Assembly (NCBI GenBank): GCA_001931875.2
Contig: MSJH02000546.1
Span: 1 to 64,000, forward strand
Length of the DNA: 64,000 bases
Direction: 5' to 3'
Source of the DNA: Byssochlamys sp. IMV 00236
Lineage: Eukaryota; Ascomycota; Eurotiomycetes; Eurotiales; Thermoascaceae
How positions within the stretch are numbered: position 1 is the first letter of the stretch; every line of letters starts with the position of its first letter. The translations under genes and the position numbers were made by a program. The notes beneath the pieces were generated by a model that saw nothing but the letters and a program-made list of their open reading frames with translations, was not told where the DNA came from and searched no databases. Below, piece by piece: positions 42,997-55,944 of the stretch.

Positions 42997-44917
42997 GTAT
43001 CTTATACCGCTATCTCCAGTCGTCGCCTGTTTTACGTTCGAGCTAACGTATGATTATTAGAAGTCGGAACAGTGATCCATAGAGATCGCATTCTTTCTTT
43101 GGCTGATATGGCCTATTGATTTAGGTACATCCACCTCGAAAATTGTGACAAGGTAAAAATCTAATTTCGAACAGTTCAGCGAAATGTGGATATGCCGATA
43201 CGTTAGCGGATCGGCTCCGATGTGTTTATGTTTGCAACGATCTGTGATCAGACTTAAGACTACGGCTACAAAGAAAGATGCAGTGATTGCACCGCTTTCT
43301 TTCAAACCCTTATTCTGCAACACTTTTTTTCGGATGAGGCCTTGAGAAAATGAAATTCAAGGGCAACCTGCGACGGCGACCATTATACGCCCGTTTTATA
43401 CGAATTCTGGTCGTATTTCTTGATTGAAAATTTGAATGCAAAAATGTACAATGAATCTAGGGGTCTTAACCTTCGGTGATATTTCTCAGGGGAGGCGCTT
43501 CGCGGACCCGGCAGTTCTATTCGATTTCACCTTACTTTAACTGCAAGCAGTCGATAATGCCGGTGACATTGCAGAGGACCTGGATTACTTGAGTTCAGCC
43601 ATGTGTTTGGCCGGTTCATGTCTGGTGCAAAAGAAGAGATCGACTCGAGGCATCACAGGCCGTCTGAGCTTTTCTCGATGCAACTTTGAAAGCCAACCTG
43701 AAGGAATGATTTCGATATATCTTTTTTTTACCTTGTTTGTTATGACCTGCATCCTTCTAGCTTTGCATTTTATTTGTGCGAGGCGACGGAATGGCATCGC
43801 ACAACGCAAAGAAGTGCAACATGCGCATATCCGCAACCTCGATCTGTTCTTCGTCTTTATTTCTTCTTTCAGTCATGGGTGGTTCAAGTATTCGTGGCGT
43901 CCTGGTATGATTCACTGGGGCAGATAGCATCTCCCACCTTCCTGGTCGCTTCTGCGCCGGGCCAAAAATTTCTGCTTTTTCCCCATGACCATAGAGACAT
44001 TTCTTACTATCCACTTCGCTAATCTGTTTATTATGTCGCTGCTGTTGTGTTCCGGAATTAGCGAGCATAAGCATGAAAAGAAAAAAGAACAAAAGCTCAA
44101 GCGGGGATCCGATCTGCTTTCAGAAAAAAGAAGAAAACCCACTCTGTCACAATATGAAATTCAACAAAGAAACGAGAAAGGCTAATTTGCTATTTCTTCC
44201 AGCCCTTTAGTGGCTCCCTTCGTCCAATGCGGAGAACCCTGCTGCCTTCTTTTGTCAGGGTGACTTATGTGAGGCGTTAAGTCCAATGTTTTGCATAGCA
44301 GGAGTCGATGTATCTACGAGCGTCTCTTTCGTCGAGCTTGATGGAGACCTTGAACATCTGTATGTGATGGCGAATTGATCGCGTATTGGGCCCGAGTCAT
44401 GGGTGCTGTCTCTCGTTCTTAGTTTACGAACGGTCTATCTCTCTCCTCAGTCCCTCATCGTCTCTGGCTCGGTCTTTGTCTCTGTCTTGTGTGTAGTGTC
44501 TGCGAATTTCTAAAGGCAAACCGGCAGGCCTGCTGCCGTTTTTCCCCAGCTGGGCTCTATTATATGGTGACCGCGTTGTCCCTTGGGCGGGGGAGTTTAT
44601 ACCGCCTTGGTCGTATCTGAATACAAAAAGCAAAGATAATCGAAGATACAATAATAATTTGCGAATATATTGAGCTATTCCGACTCTTTAAATTAATTAT
44701 ACTACGAAGCATCACAAAAGTACTGAGCTTAGCCGGATATATTGTTATTCCGCGCCCGCGCAATGCCGCGGCGAACGACGAACGACTGGAAACTCCCCAG
44801 GCAGCTCTGCTTAGTCCTCCAAACGGCCGAGCTTGTCCAGCCTCCGCATCTCGGTGTCTCCTCACCAACCGTGACTTCACCCTCGTTTCTGGACCGCAGG
44901 TTCTACCTCTATTCATA
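42997..44917. other. Intergenic, LARP 3' flank and stomatin-like gene promoter
   Basis: 1.9 kb with no recognisable gene on either strand. AT-rich blocks occur at 43080-43450 and 44630-44700. The GC-rich, CGCG-containing stretch at 44750-44830 is probably the core promoter of the next gene. Confidence 0.45.
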
Positions 44918-46405
44918 ATGGAGGCGGCCGCTCGGTCATTGACGCTACTTCGGTCGCCCGACAATTGCTCCAAAGCCCTGCAGCAAACCGCCAGGAATAG
45001 CCGTCTCTTGCTTGCAGGCACAAGACCGACATCAACATATGGGCTCACCAATGTCCGACGAAGAAACCTGACCTCATCCTCTCAATCCCAAGCACCCGAC
45101 TCTTCTCTCCTCAGCTTTGCCTCCGGCAGCTCTTCCTCTTCCTCCGGGGGTGTCCCGACCACATACTTCTCGCATCGCTCATCCCTCCCTGCAAACACTA
45201 TCATCCGCTTCGTTCCCCAGCAGACGGCATGGATTGTCGAACGGATGGGAAAGTTCAACCGGATCCTTGAACCGGGTTTGGCTATTTTGATCCCGTTCAT
45301 AGACCGAATTGCCTATGTGAAGAGCTTGAAGGAGTCGGCGATTGAAATCCCGAGTCAGAATGCCATTACGGCGGATAATGTGACATTGGAACTGGATGGA
45401 GTGCTCTATACGAGAGTTTTTGATGCGTATAAGGCTAGGTAAGCTTGTTTTCTTGAATGTCGATTGCGGAACTGTCCGTTCGGACTGTCGACTCGCTGTG
45501 ATGCGGTTTCACGTTGCATAGCGAAAGCACGAGTGTCCTATATAAAGCCATAGCTAACTTGTTTCAAATTCAATAGCTACGGAGTTGAGGACGCTGAATA
45601 CGCCATCTCCCAACTTGCGCAGACGACGATGCGTTCCGAGATCGGTCAGCTTACGCTCGACCATGTTCTGAAGGAACGTGCAACGTTGAACACCAACATC
45701 ACCCAGGCTATCAATGAAGCGGCCCGGGACTGGGGTGTTGTTTGCTTGAGATACGAGATCAGAGATATCCATGCCCCTGAGGGAGTTGTGGCCGCGATGC
45801 ACCGTCAGGTGACAGCTGAGCGTTCCAAGCGGGCTGAGATCCTTGAGTCCGAAGGTCAGAGACAGAGCGCGATCAACATTGCAGAGGGTCGCAAGCAGTC
45901 GGTTATTCTGGCTTCAGAAGCTATGCGCGCGGAGCAGATCAACCGAGCTTCCGGTGAAGCCGAAGCTATCCTTCTGAAGTCCCAGGCTACCGCAAGGGGA
46001 ATTGAAGCTGTTGCGAAGGCCATCCGCGAGGGTGAGCAGAGTGCACAGAGTGCAGTTAGCCTCAGCGTCGCTGAGAAGTATGTTGATGCCTTTGGTAACC
46101 TTGCGCGCGAGGGCACTGCCGTCGTGGTGCCAGGAAACGTTGGTGACATTGGCGGCATGATCGCAAGTGCTATGGCTGTCTACGGCAAGGTCAGTGAGAG
46201 CCAGGCAAAGGCTTTGGCTGCTAAGGCAATTGGTGTCCAGACGCCTGCTGAGGAGCCTGCTCCTCAGCCTAAGCAGGACCAGCAAACCGAAAGTGAGTTT
46301 GGAACTACGGAGGAGGCATCTGATGTCGGATCTGGAGTCGGACAAAGCGACGTCGCGAAGAGCGTTCTTGATGGCTTCGACGAGGCCAACCAACAAAGGA
46401 GATAG
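44918..46405 (+). CDS. Mitochondrial stomatin-like protein (SLP2 type, SPFH/PHB domain)
   Basis: A prohibitin-homology protein of the SLP2 branch, a scaffold of the mitochondrial inner membrane. Exons are 44918-45438 and 45577-46405 (intron 138 nt), giving 449 aa. The N-terminal 90 residues are basic and Ser-rich without acidic residues at the start, consistent with a presequence. The SPFH domain starts at about 95 (IIRFVPQQTAWIVERMGKF) and includes ITADNVTLELDGVLYTRV and YGVEDAEYAISQLAQTTMRSE. A long Ala/Glu/Arg helix follows (AERSKRAEILESEGQRQSAI). The C-terminal tail is acidic and Gln-rich. There is no N-terminal hydrophobic hairpin, as in SLP2. Spliced phase AG+C restores the conserved RSYGVED. 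Confidence 0.92.
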
Positions 46406-47254
46406 ACGGTACAGGTGGTCCATCTCCTCAAGCGTTCAGGAGAGCCACGCATTTGTATGACCTTTTCCCTTCTGCATCACTGTGTTGTAACAGAGTTAGT
46501 TTCCTTATTTCCATTTGGCCACCACCCCATCCTTTATCTCTTAGCATCCTCTCTGGGAGTCCGTGTATGAGCAGTACTTCAGCGACGACTTGAACGTCGA
46601 GCGTGCATACTGGTCAAACGGTCTTCTGGTACCTTTGTATATAGCACCCCCTGATCAGAGATCTAAAAGGAGTAAAAGCGGAATATGTACGTATAACATG
46701 TTTTCAAGTCGTGTCTCAGTCCAGAAGTAGACGGACATCTAGTTCCATTGTATTCCTCATTCATCCCAGGATAACTATCATCACCCTCTGCTGTCACCGT
46801 TAATTAAGCGCCCTTGCGTAACCAGATATCTCTGAACCATTCCGATTGCCTGCCTGCAGCCGCTGGCGCGGTGGAGCTCGGGCCAACCACTCCCGCGCGA
46901 GGAAAGCTGGGGGGGATCGCGACTTTTTGAGAGCAAGCAAAGCCGCCTTTCATTTAATACCAGAATCATTCCTGCCTTCCATCTATCAACCGCAGGGCTT
47001 GCGTCCAGGAGCGGGCATCAAGCATCCCCAAGCCGAATCTCTCAATCCAATATAACTACACGCCCAGCACGAAAGAAACCAACGGGAACGTGCGATCGAT
47101 CGGTTTGGTTTTGCGATGCTCCAACTAAGCTCCTCGTCCTCCACGTCAACTATTCAGTGATCGTCTCGATACCTACCGGAATCCCCGAGATCCGCGCGCG
47201 CGCAGAAACGATAATAGATAATAATCAGTAAAGCGCCACCAGCCAGCTGTCACG
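46406..47254. other. Intergenic, stomatin-like 3' flank and HIR1 promoter
   Basis: 849 bp between two plus-strand genes. GC-rich segments at 46850-46920 and a CGCGCGCG run near 47196-47204 lie upstream of HIR1. No gene seen. Confidence 0.45.
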
Positions 47255-50200
47255 ATGCATATCATTAAGCCCGTGTGGCTTACACATGGAGGTATTTATT
47301 GGGACTTTTCTATAGCGGGAGGAAGCTTTGGGGAGAGAGAGGGGGGGTCGTTTGGTTAGACTGCGTCGAACGGTTTTTTGCTAACGTGTGCCTTTTTTTG
47401 CTCTTGAATAATAGGTGAACGGAAGGATTTCGAGGTCTATAGTTGTGATGTGTCTCCGGATGGTAGTCGATTGGTTACGGCAGCTGGAGGTGAGATGATA
47501 TGATTCTATGCGGACGCCCTTTTTTTTTCGTGATTTTGTCTCGTGCGCGAGGGGACGTTTCGCGATATGGGAATTTGTTCTCCGCGCGCCCTTCGTGTAC
47601 ATGGATGAGATCAATGTTCTGACGAGTTGTTTTCTGGTATAGATGGTTACGTTCGGATATGGTCTACGGAGGCCATTTACAACGCTGCCGACCCTGCCTA
47701 CGCCAGCAAGCCAAAGCAGCTGGCTTCCATGAGCAATCATTCGGGGACGATCCACACGGTTCGGTTTTCGCCAAATGGGAGGTACCTTGCGTCGGGAGCG
47801 GATGATAAGATTGTTTGCGTATATACATTGGATTCAAACCCGCCCTCGCATGCGTCGACGTTCGGTAGGACCTGTGACCTTCTCTGTCGCAAGAGGCCCC
47901 CTGGCTGACATTGTGTTTCTGTGCGGGTTTAGGGACGAATGAAGCGCCTCCGGTTGAGAATTGGCGTACGATACGAAGGTTAATAGGGCACGACAATGAT
48001 GTGCAAGATCTCGGCTGGTCGTACGATTCCTCGATCCTCGTCTCCGTCGGTCTAGATTCCAAAGTCGTTGTCTGGTCTGGGCATACATTTGAGAAGTTGA
48101 AGACTCTGTCGAATCACCAGAGTCACGTTAAGGGAATCACATTTGATCCGGCAAACAAGTATTTTGCTACCGCAAGTGATGATCGGACCGTGCGAATCTT
48201 TCGATTTACTTCTCCCGCCCCCAATTCTACCGCCCATGATCAGATGAACAACTTTGTCCTCGAACACACAATAATCGCCCCATTTGCTAATTCGCCATTG
48301 ACTGCGTACTTCCGTCGTTGCTCGTGGTCGCCGGATGGCATGCACATAGCTGCTGCCAACGCGGTCAATGGACCTGTTAGCTCAGTGGCCATTATCAACC
48401 GTGGTTCTTGGGATGGGGACATCCATCTGATCGGGCATGAAGCGCCGGTGGAGGTTTGCGCCTTTTCCCCGAGACTGTATTCCAGCCAACCGATCGATAA
48501 GCCAACGGTCGACAGTCAAGGTCATGCTATGCACAATCTGGTCACTGTTATCGCATGCGCTGGAGGAGATAAGTCATTGAGTGTTTGGATCACCAGCAAC
48601 CCTCGACCTATTGTCATCACACAAGATATTGCATCAAAGTCGATCTGTGACCTTGCCTGGTCTCCTGACGGCACATGTCTTTTTGCTTGTGCTCTTGACG
48701 GAACAATTGTCGCTGTCAGATTTGAGGATGCGGAGCTAGGATTTCCAATGGCTATGGAGGAAAATGAGAAATCGCTTACCAAGTTTGGCACAAACAGAAG
48801 GGGAGCGGGCATTCCCGAGACCACTGATGGCTTGCTGCTCGAGGAGAAGAGCAAGGCTGGTGAGATCAAGGATGTCGAGGGCAGGATGGGTGCCTTGATG
48901 GGAGATCATCATCCTTCAAATGAACCTACCAATGGAACTCCAGCGCTACCTACGACCAACGGTACAACTCCTGCTGGCGGTCCGTCTCCGTCCGCAGAGC
49001 CAGCAAAGGCCCAGACCAATGGCACAGCTGCACCGTCAGCTACTGAACCAGAGAAACCCGATCCATACCAGGCCAAGCTGGAAAGGTTGAAGCAGCGTCC
49101 TACATACACGAAAGAAGGCAAAAAGCGTATACAACCACTGCTAGTCTCAGGAGCTGGCGCGGCGCAGTCTTCTCTTCCCCAAGCCCGACTTATGGCTGCT
49201 ACTGTGAGCAACCAAGCCAAAGCCGATGCACCGCAGTCCATCGTCGATCTCTCAAAGCCGTTCGATGCACTGCCAAAAGGCGGTCTCGCGGCGCTGCTAT
49301 TTGGAAACAAGCGCAAATTGGCACAGATCGAAGGCGATGAAGAGGGCCAGGTAGAAAAGCGCATAGCGTTGGCGAGTCAGAACGGTGCGACGGCCATCCT
49401 TTCGAACACGGTAGATGGCCTTCTTCCGGCACAATCGCAACCCCCAGTGACAGGGCAACAGGCTACACCGGAATTTATACGCCCTGCAGTGACCAACCCT
49501 TGCATGACTATCAGTCAGCTTCGACTAGCTGTTCCAAAGGTGCGCAATCAGATCGTGCGTGCCTTGGATGCCAATGGCGATCCTACGGAACCGCCAAGCG
49601 CTTCGAATGATTCGAGCAAGTCTCGAGCGGACCTCGTTTTCGAGGCCCGGAACCCTCCGCCAGCAACTTTGACTGGCAGAGCGGCGGATCGAGAACCAGT
49701 CCGCATCACCTTGACTAAAGGTGACCAGCCCTTATGGCAGGATTTCCTGCCAAGAACCGTGCTTCTGGTGACTGGAAATGAGGGCATGTGGGCTGCTGCG
49801 TGCGAAGACGGTTCGATATATATCTGGACCCCTGCAGGTCGTCGACTTGTCAGTGCCTTGGTGCTTGAGGCTCAGCCGGTCATCCTCGAGTCCCACGGTC
49901 CTTGGATTCTCGCTATATCTGCGGTTGGCATGTGCTATGTCTGGAACGTAAAGACGCTTTCGTCACCGCATCCCCCAGTATCTCTCCAGCCTGTTCTGGA
50001 TGCCGCTATACATACCATGACTGCGCATCCGACACCGGCACCCGCGATCACCAACGCGCGGATCAATTCTGAAGGACGTATCGTTGTTGCACTCTCGAAT
50101 GGCGAAGGCTATACATACTCTCAGGCAATGTATACATGGCAGCGAATCTCGGAAGCCTGGTGGGCCGTCGGAAGTCAATACTGGAACACAACAGACGTCT

Positions 50201-50852
50201 CAGTCGGCAACATCCGGACCTCCGGTGCTGAGCAGGACAGCGAAACGAAGAGAACCGTCTCTGCAGGCATTATTCCGTTCTTGGAGCGGAATACGACGAG
50301 TGAAACACTGCTCCGTGGTCGGGCATACTTCCTACAGCGTCTCATCAAAGTTCTTCTCTCCCGGGAGGGTTACGAGAGTTTCGAGTCGAGTGTCTCCATT
50401 GCTCACCTCGAGAATCGTGTGGCAGCAGCGTTGTCTTTGGGAGCCAAGGAGGAATTCCGCCTCTACCTCTCGATGTATGCCAAGCGCATTGGGGCTGAAG
50501 GGCTTAAGCTGAAGGTCGAGGAGTTACTGAAGGCTCTGGTCGGCGGCATCTTCGAAGAGGAAGACGAGACGGATACTGTGCGGAAACTGCAGGCAAACGA
50601 AAAGGAGGGCAGGAACTGGCAGGATGGCTCTGACACTCTCTGTGGCTGGCCACGAGACGTCTTATTGAAGGAGGTGCTTCTAGCCATAGGTGAGTATTCC
50701 TTTTCATTATTAAAGACCATTTACTACCGTGTCCGATTACTGACAACTCTATAGGTAAGCATCGGGATCTTCAACGGGTTACGGTGCCCTATGCAAAACT
50801 ACTGGGGGTTCTGCACGAGGAGTCCGGTCAAGGAGATGCTATGGAGACCTAA
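47255..50852 (+). CDS. HIR1: Hir1 / HIRA histone chaperone subunit
   Basis: A subunit of the HIR complex, which places H3-H4 independently of replication and represses histone genes. Five exons, 47255-47291, 47415-47489, 47643-47864, 47933-50689 and 50755-50852, join in frame to 1062 aa. The N-terminus MHIIKPVWLTHGG is diagnostic. WD40 repeats fill about residues 1-380 (GTIHTVRFSPNGRYLASGADD; WSYDSSILVSVGLDSKVVVW). Ser/Thr/Pro-rich linkers carry repeated TNGT units. The Asf1-binding B motif (KEGKKRIQPLLVS) lies at about 505-517. The C-terminal Hira domain (about 720-960) contains LWQDFLPRTVLLVTGNEGMWA. Introns are 123, 153, 68 and 65 nt, clustered at the 5' end and one near the stop. Confidence 0.94.
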
Positions 50853-51404
50853 CAGGCGGTATTGTGTGGGTCATTTTTCTCTGGCGTTCATAAAGGCATT
50901 TACGGGAGAGCGAGGAAACGGGGTCTCTTTCAGTACGGGACAGGGCCAAGTCCCATTATTCTGCTACAGTAGGTTTTGGATGGTTTTTTCTGTTCTTCTT
51001 GTAGTTTGTAACATACCAATTGCTCCTCTACTTTCTTATATCGCGTGCGCATGTGCTTATGACTGGTGGCTACTTTTCTTCATCTGTTCCTTGAGCCTTT
51101 TAGTTCTGCTGTTTATCCAAGCTATTCTAGTTTTATTGATGCTTTGTCTTTCTTCCCTTTTCACAGGCAATGTACCTCAGTGCAGTGCCCGGTGAGAATA
51201 ACGGAATTGCCTCTTTCCAGCTTCCTGATGCTTGCAAGGCGGTGTGATCCAGCCATGCCTGTCCAACATGTTATCCTGCTTCACTGTCTGTATCGACATC
51301 TTCCGCTCATGTTCACGTCACTTTACTGCAAGCAGTCGAACTGTGAACTGCGAGAACTCCTTTCATCTTCTCCATCTTGAACATACCCACTATCATAGCC
51401 CAAT
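50853..51404. other. Intergenic, HIR1 3' flank
   Basis: 552 bp, T-rich on the plus strand. A hydrophobic open frame at 50791-51195 overlaps the HIR1 last exon in another frame and its hydrophobicity follows from T-richness; it is not called. Confidence 0.45.
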
Positions 51405-51848
51405 ATGCTTATGTCTGTGAAGCATATAGTCCAGCGCTGGCTCAGCGACCGGCTGGCTATGCTTGGTGTCTCGACCTCCTATCTGGACTTCTCCTGGCCT
51501 ACGCTGAGTGACGGCACTATGTTCCCTCGCGAATGGCTTGCCTTCTCTCCTGACACTTACCTGGGAATGTACGAACCTCGTATTGATCCTGCGGCAGAAG
51601 CTGGTATACGTGCCACTTCTCTGAGCCACTGGATCCTTCTGAAGATGCTGCTGTTGCTGGACCTCATTGAATACATTGCGAAGAAGATACGCGCTGTGAT
51701 CTCATTCTGTCGTCTCCGTGCTACGAAGAGAAAGCTCCTTATGATGGCGATTCTTATGCTGGGTTTCTGTGCCTGGTTTACCTTCACTCAACGCGGTTCG
51801 GTCGTTGATGCTCAGAATGAGGTGCTTGAACATAACAAAGCTGGGTGA
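51405..51848 (+). CDS. Hypothetical small protein with one membrane segment
   Basis: A 147-codon frame with a balanced, protein-like composition. I do not recognise it. The N-terminal half is soluble and aromatic (STSYLDFSWPTLSDGTMF, FPREWLAFSPDTYLGMYEP). An amphipathic helix follows (LKMLLLLDLIEYIAKK), then a basic stretch (FCRLRATKRK) and a hydrophobic segment at about 111-127 (LLMMAILMLGFCAWFTF). A GTGAGT donor-like site sits just before the stop (51846), so the real gene may continue into another exon. It lies in tandem after HIR1. Basic residues before the span suggest the tail is on the non-cytosolic side, as an inference only. Confidence 0.45.
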   Translation: MLMSVKHIVQRWLSDRLAMLGVSTSYLDFSWPTLSDGTMFPREWLAFSPDTYLGMYEPRIDPAAEAGIRATSLSHWILLKMLLLLDLIEYIAKKIRAVISFCRLRATKRKLLMMAILMLGFCAWFTFTQRGSVVDAQNEVLEHNKAG

Positions 51849-52807
51849 GTTTATCTATAGATAATTACTGTGGATGAGGAGGAATGAGGCTAATATAATA
51901 TAATGTTAGCTGAACGCGACTTCGACGTGGAAATATGGGACGAGAATGAGTCCAGTCTACGGTTTCAGTGGACATTGTGGAGGCCATGAAGGACCACTAT
52001 GGAGTTCTTCTCTCTGATCATGCATGAGATATGGTCAAATAAAACGGACCTGGATGGGATGGAATGGACGGTTGGGAAAAGGCGTTTGGTGCTCATAACT
52101 GTGAATTCTTCTATTTGTTCTTTACAATACGCTACTGAGGGGGGGCTCTCAGCATATTTCTATCTTGAAACAAGATTGAACAGGAAGGTCTTCCAGCATC
52201 TTTGTGGCTTGAATTAATATGCAACTAGTGTGCTTGCAAAATGCATATTATGGTCTTTTCAAACATAGGATCTAGTTATCTACTCTACTCTGATAGTTAG
52301 TAACTACCTAGTAAAGATGCCTAGGGCAGACTGCAATCACATGACTATCAACCACCAACCAACGATCTTCTTCCCACGGAACTTTTTTGTTGCCAGCAAA
52401 AGAGAACGCGCCTTTTCTTCTGATTTCCCCTCACTTGCAGACTCTAACTAGAACTAATAATCAAGGCAACTTTAACGAATTATTATTGCCCATCACACCT
52501 TACTTTTTACCCCGCCACTCTTCTACTTAGCTTTGGTGCAGCCTGTCTCTGCGGGCTGCCCCTCCTCTGGTTCACCACGTCTTCCCTCCAGTCTTCCCTC
52601 TTCTTCCTTTCTCTCCCCCTCCGGTTGGCACGGTCTGCAGCTGGTCCTGCTCTTGCATCCCATCTCAAGCATTGTGCCCGGCCGACCCCTCCCTCCGCCT
52701 TCCCGCCTTTCCTCTCCTCCTCCTCCTCCTCCACCTCCACCACCTCTTTAGCCTCCCACCTTTTTATCTGTCGCCGTCCCTATTCCAGTAAGAAAAAGGG
52801 AAAGAAG
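51849..52807. other. Intergenic, OLA1 promoter and leader
   Basis: 959 bp. An imperfect inverted AT stretch lies at 52270-52330. A strongly C/T-rich tract at 52540-52760 directly upstream of OLA1 is the probable transcription start and leader. No separate gene seen. Confidence 0.5.
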
Positions 52808-54489
52808 ATGGGTCCCAAGAAGGCCGTGAAGGAAGAAAAGGTGCTTCTCGGTCGTCCGGGGAACAACCTGAAGAGCGGTATCGTATGTGAGACTTGCCGA
52901 ACTAAATTTTTTTCTCTCTAGCCTCTCTCTCCCCTTTACTTATTTATTCCCACCGCTCCCACGCACACACACAATTTCTTCTCTTTTTTTTTCTTCTTTA
53001 TCTTTTCTTGTCTTTTCTTTCTTTCTTCACGACACTTCCACAATGTGAATTCGTCGCGCAGCACTGAAACTAATAATAATGCTTTCGACTCCAGGTCGGT
53101 CTCGCCAACGTTGGCAAGTCGACGCTCTTCCAGGCGATCACCAAGTGTTCGCTGGGTAACCCGGCTAACTTCCCGTATGCCACCATCGACCCAGAAGAAG
53201 CGCGTGTCATTGTCCCTGATTCCCGCTTCGACTGGCTGTGCGAGCACTATAAGCCCAAGTCGCAGGTGCCTGCCAACCTGACAGTCTACGATATCGCCGG
53301 TCTGACGCGTGGTGCTTCGACCGGTGCTGGTCTGGGAAACGCTTTCCTGTCGCACATCCGTGCCGTCGATGCCATCTTCCAGGTGGTGCGATGTTTCGAT
53401 GATGCAGAGATCATCCACGTCGAGGGTGACGTCGATCCCATCCGTGATCTGACCATCATCAGCGAGGAGCTGCGCATCAAGGATATCGAGTTCGTCGAGA
53501 AGGCCCTCGAGTCCCTGCAGAAGCAGACGAAGCGTGGTGGTCAGAGTTTGGAAATGAAGAAGCTGAAGGAAGAGGAGGCCACCGTGGCCAAGGTCCTCCA
53601 GTGGCTAAAGGACGGCAAGGATGTCCGCAAGGGTGACTGGACGCCCAAGGAGGTATGTGGTTGAATTTTTTTTGGTCTATTTTTTTGCTGCGCTTTATTA
53701 TGATGAATAAGAGCTTTAGCTCGATAATATAACCCAGCTCGTCGAGTGGCCTCGTTTCATCTCACGTTGAGGTCACATTGAGAAGAAACCCTACCTGATA
53801 TGTGCAAGCACAAATGGATCATTATATTTTGTTGCCAATTTGCATTTCGCACAGCATATGCTGACCATGACGCGATTAGGTCGAGGTGATCAACCCTCTG
53901 TTCCTCCTCACGGCTAAGCCCGTCGTCTACCTGGTCAACCTCAGCGAGAGGGACTACATCCGCCAGAAGAACAAGTATCTTCCCAAGGTCGCGGAGTGGA
54001 TCAAGGAGCACTCTGCCGGTGACCCCGTCATTCCGCTGTCCGTCTCTTTCGAGGAGCGATTGACCCGCTTTGAGAACGATGCTGAGGCCGAGGAGGAGTG
54101 CAAGAAGCTGGGCACCAAATCGGCCCTGCCCAAGGTCATTGTGACCATGCGCCAGGTTCTGAACCTGGGCAGCTTCTTCACCTGCGGTGCGGACGAAGTC
54201 CGACAGTGGACTATCCGCAAGGGCACCAAGGCTCCTCAGGCCGCTGGTGTTATCCACACTGGTAAGCACATCTAATATAAGTTGTGACTAATCGTAGATA
54301 CTGATGCTCTGTTTTGCAGATTTCGAGAAGACTTTCATCCAGGCTATTGTCTTCAACTTTGAGACTCTGAAGGAGTACGGTGACGAAGCCGCGGTCAAGG
54401 CCGCCGGTAAGGTCATGACCAAGGGCAAGGACTACGTAGTGGAGGATGGCGATATCCTGCTCATCAAGGCGGGTGCCGCCAAGGGTTAA
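52808..54489 (+). CDS. OLA1: Obg-like ATPase 1 (Ola1 / YBR025C / YchF family)
   Basis: A cytosolic TRAFAC-class ATPase that associates with ribosomes and the proteasome and affects translation initiation and stress responses. Exons are 52808-52882, 53095-53652, 53880-54261 and 54320-54489, giving 394 aa, the same length as the yeast protein. The P-loop is GLANVGKST (27-35). The switch region is DIAGLTRGASTGAGLGN. The G4 position reads NLSE (231-234) instead of NKxD, the known reason the family prefers ATP. A coiled-coil insert (LQKQTKRGGQSLEMKKLKEE) precedes it. The C-terminal TGS domain starts near VIHTDFEKTFIQA. Introns are 212, 227 and 58 nt; the first two are long and close to the 5' end. 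Confidence 0.96.
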
Positions 54490-54927
54490 ATAGACATAAC
54501 ATCAGATACCATCTCAGCTCGGCTGAAGAAATCAATATTGACGTAACTAATGTCATCGGAAAAGAAGCAATATGACCATAACAGCCTGTAAATTACAACT
54601 TATAGAGTACATCAGCACAGGAGTCGTTATTATTCAATCTCTGTCTCTTTATCCATTCCAAACTGGAAATAGCATCATTGAGCGGAATATTATTTTATTT
54701 CTAGATTCCGTACGTACCTTAAGGCTTATCCCGTTTTGCTCTCTGCACGTCCACGTGAGAACCCTAGCCCTTTTCCCCGCGTTGGCCGTGTCATGCCAGA
54801 CGCGCAAGACCGGCAAAGGCAGGCAGTTCTCCGCCGCCGCAGCTCTTGCTGATAGTAACATTACCATTAAGATACCCCCCTGATTACCATTCTTCTTGTC
54901 GTTTGCATATTAAATTGAATATCGAAA
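54490..54927. other. Intergenic, OLA1 3' flank and TMA20 promoter
   Basis: 438 bp between two plus-strand genes; no gene seen. Confidence 0.45.
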
Positions 54928-55944
54928 ATGTTCAAAAAAGAGTGAGTTCCATCCGCAAGAAAACCCACAGTCCATCGAAGCGCTGTTGTCTTTTTTTCTT
55001 TCTTGATTTTACCCCTCTTCCGATCTACAACTCCTTCCCCGATGAGAATTGGGATTGGGATTCATTTCCCTTCTTTTAACCCTTCTACTATTCCTATACT
55101 ATACCCCTGAAGAAACTACAGTGGTACGAAGATGAAGAGGGATATGAACAAAAGGCTAATATCAATTTCGATTAATAAAGGATATCCCCCGGCGCCAAAT
55201 CCAAGGTGAAATCATCCGTTCAGCGCGGTCTACGCCAAAAGTTCCTCGAGACGTATCCTGGTTTCGAGCCGTATATCGATGAAGTCATTCCCAAGAAGGC
55301 GCAGTTGGATGCTATTAAGCTGTGCGTTTTTCCCTCCCCCTCCCATCCCCTCTTAAGATTTATGTATATATATGTGTTGGAGAACAAAAAACAAACTAAC
55401 ACCAAACCAGTCCCGATCGCGCAACCCTCTACGCAATCGACAACACCCCTCTCTTCTTCCAACGTTTCGACGACCCCCCTATCCCCCACCTCCGTCTCCT
55501 CCACGCATACCCAGATACCATCCCCACGGTCCAAATCGACCGAGGCGCAATCCGCTTCGTCCTCTCCGGCGCGGCGCTCATGGCGCCCGGTCTAACGTCC
55601 GCGGGCGGTCGACTTCCTGAGAAAGAGCACGCGTTGCAAAAGGGGGACGTCGTGGCTGTGAAGGCGGAGGGGAAGGAGGAGATTTGTCTTGTTGGTCCGT
55701 TGACGATGGGGACGGAGGAGATGAAGGAGAAAGGGAAGGGGGTTGCGATGGAGCAGGGTCATTATTTGGGTGATGGGTTGTGGAATATGCATTTGTCGTG
55801 AGGAGGATGGGACTTTGAAAAAAGATGCATCGTGGGGGCGTTGGGGTGAGGTTTTGTTGGAAATGACCTACTTTTTTCTTTCTCTCTTTCAGAGAGGAAC
55901 TTGGAATGATGGGAGAACTTTCGGCTGCTGGTGATCGATTCATG
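54928..55944 (+). CDS. TMA20: Tma20 / MCT-1-like PUA-domain translation factor, 3' end in gap
   Basis: A ribosome-associated protein that, with Tma22 (DENR), recycles 40S subunits and aids reinitiation. Exons are 54928-54941 (14 nt), 55181-55321, 55411-55797 and 55893 onward into the N run. The start MFKK followed by KSSVQRGLRQKFLETYPGFEPYIDEVIPKK matches MCT-1. The PUA domain follows: TVQIDRGAIRFVLSGAALMAPGLTSAGG, then GDVVAVKAEGKEEICLVG and HYLGDGLWNMHL. A stop directly after NMHLS would give a short protein, but a good donor (TC then GTGAGG) and a CTCTCTTTCAG acceptor at 55891-55892 add EELGMMGELSAAGDRFM. I prefer that reading; the last residues lie in the gap. Intron 1 is 239 nt. Confidence 0.88.

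Noticed and set aside
50791..51195. 134-codon hydrophobic plus-strand frame after HIR1
   Set aside because: It overlaps the HIR1 last exon in another frame, and hydrophobicity comes from T-rich 3' flank.
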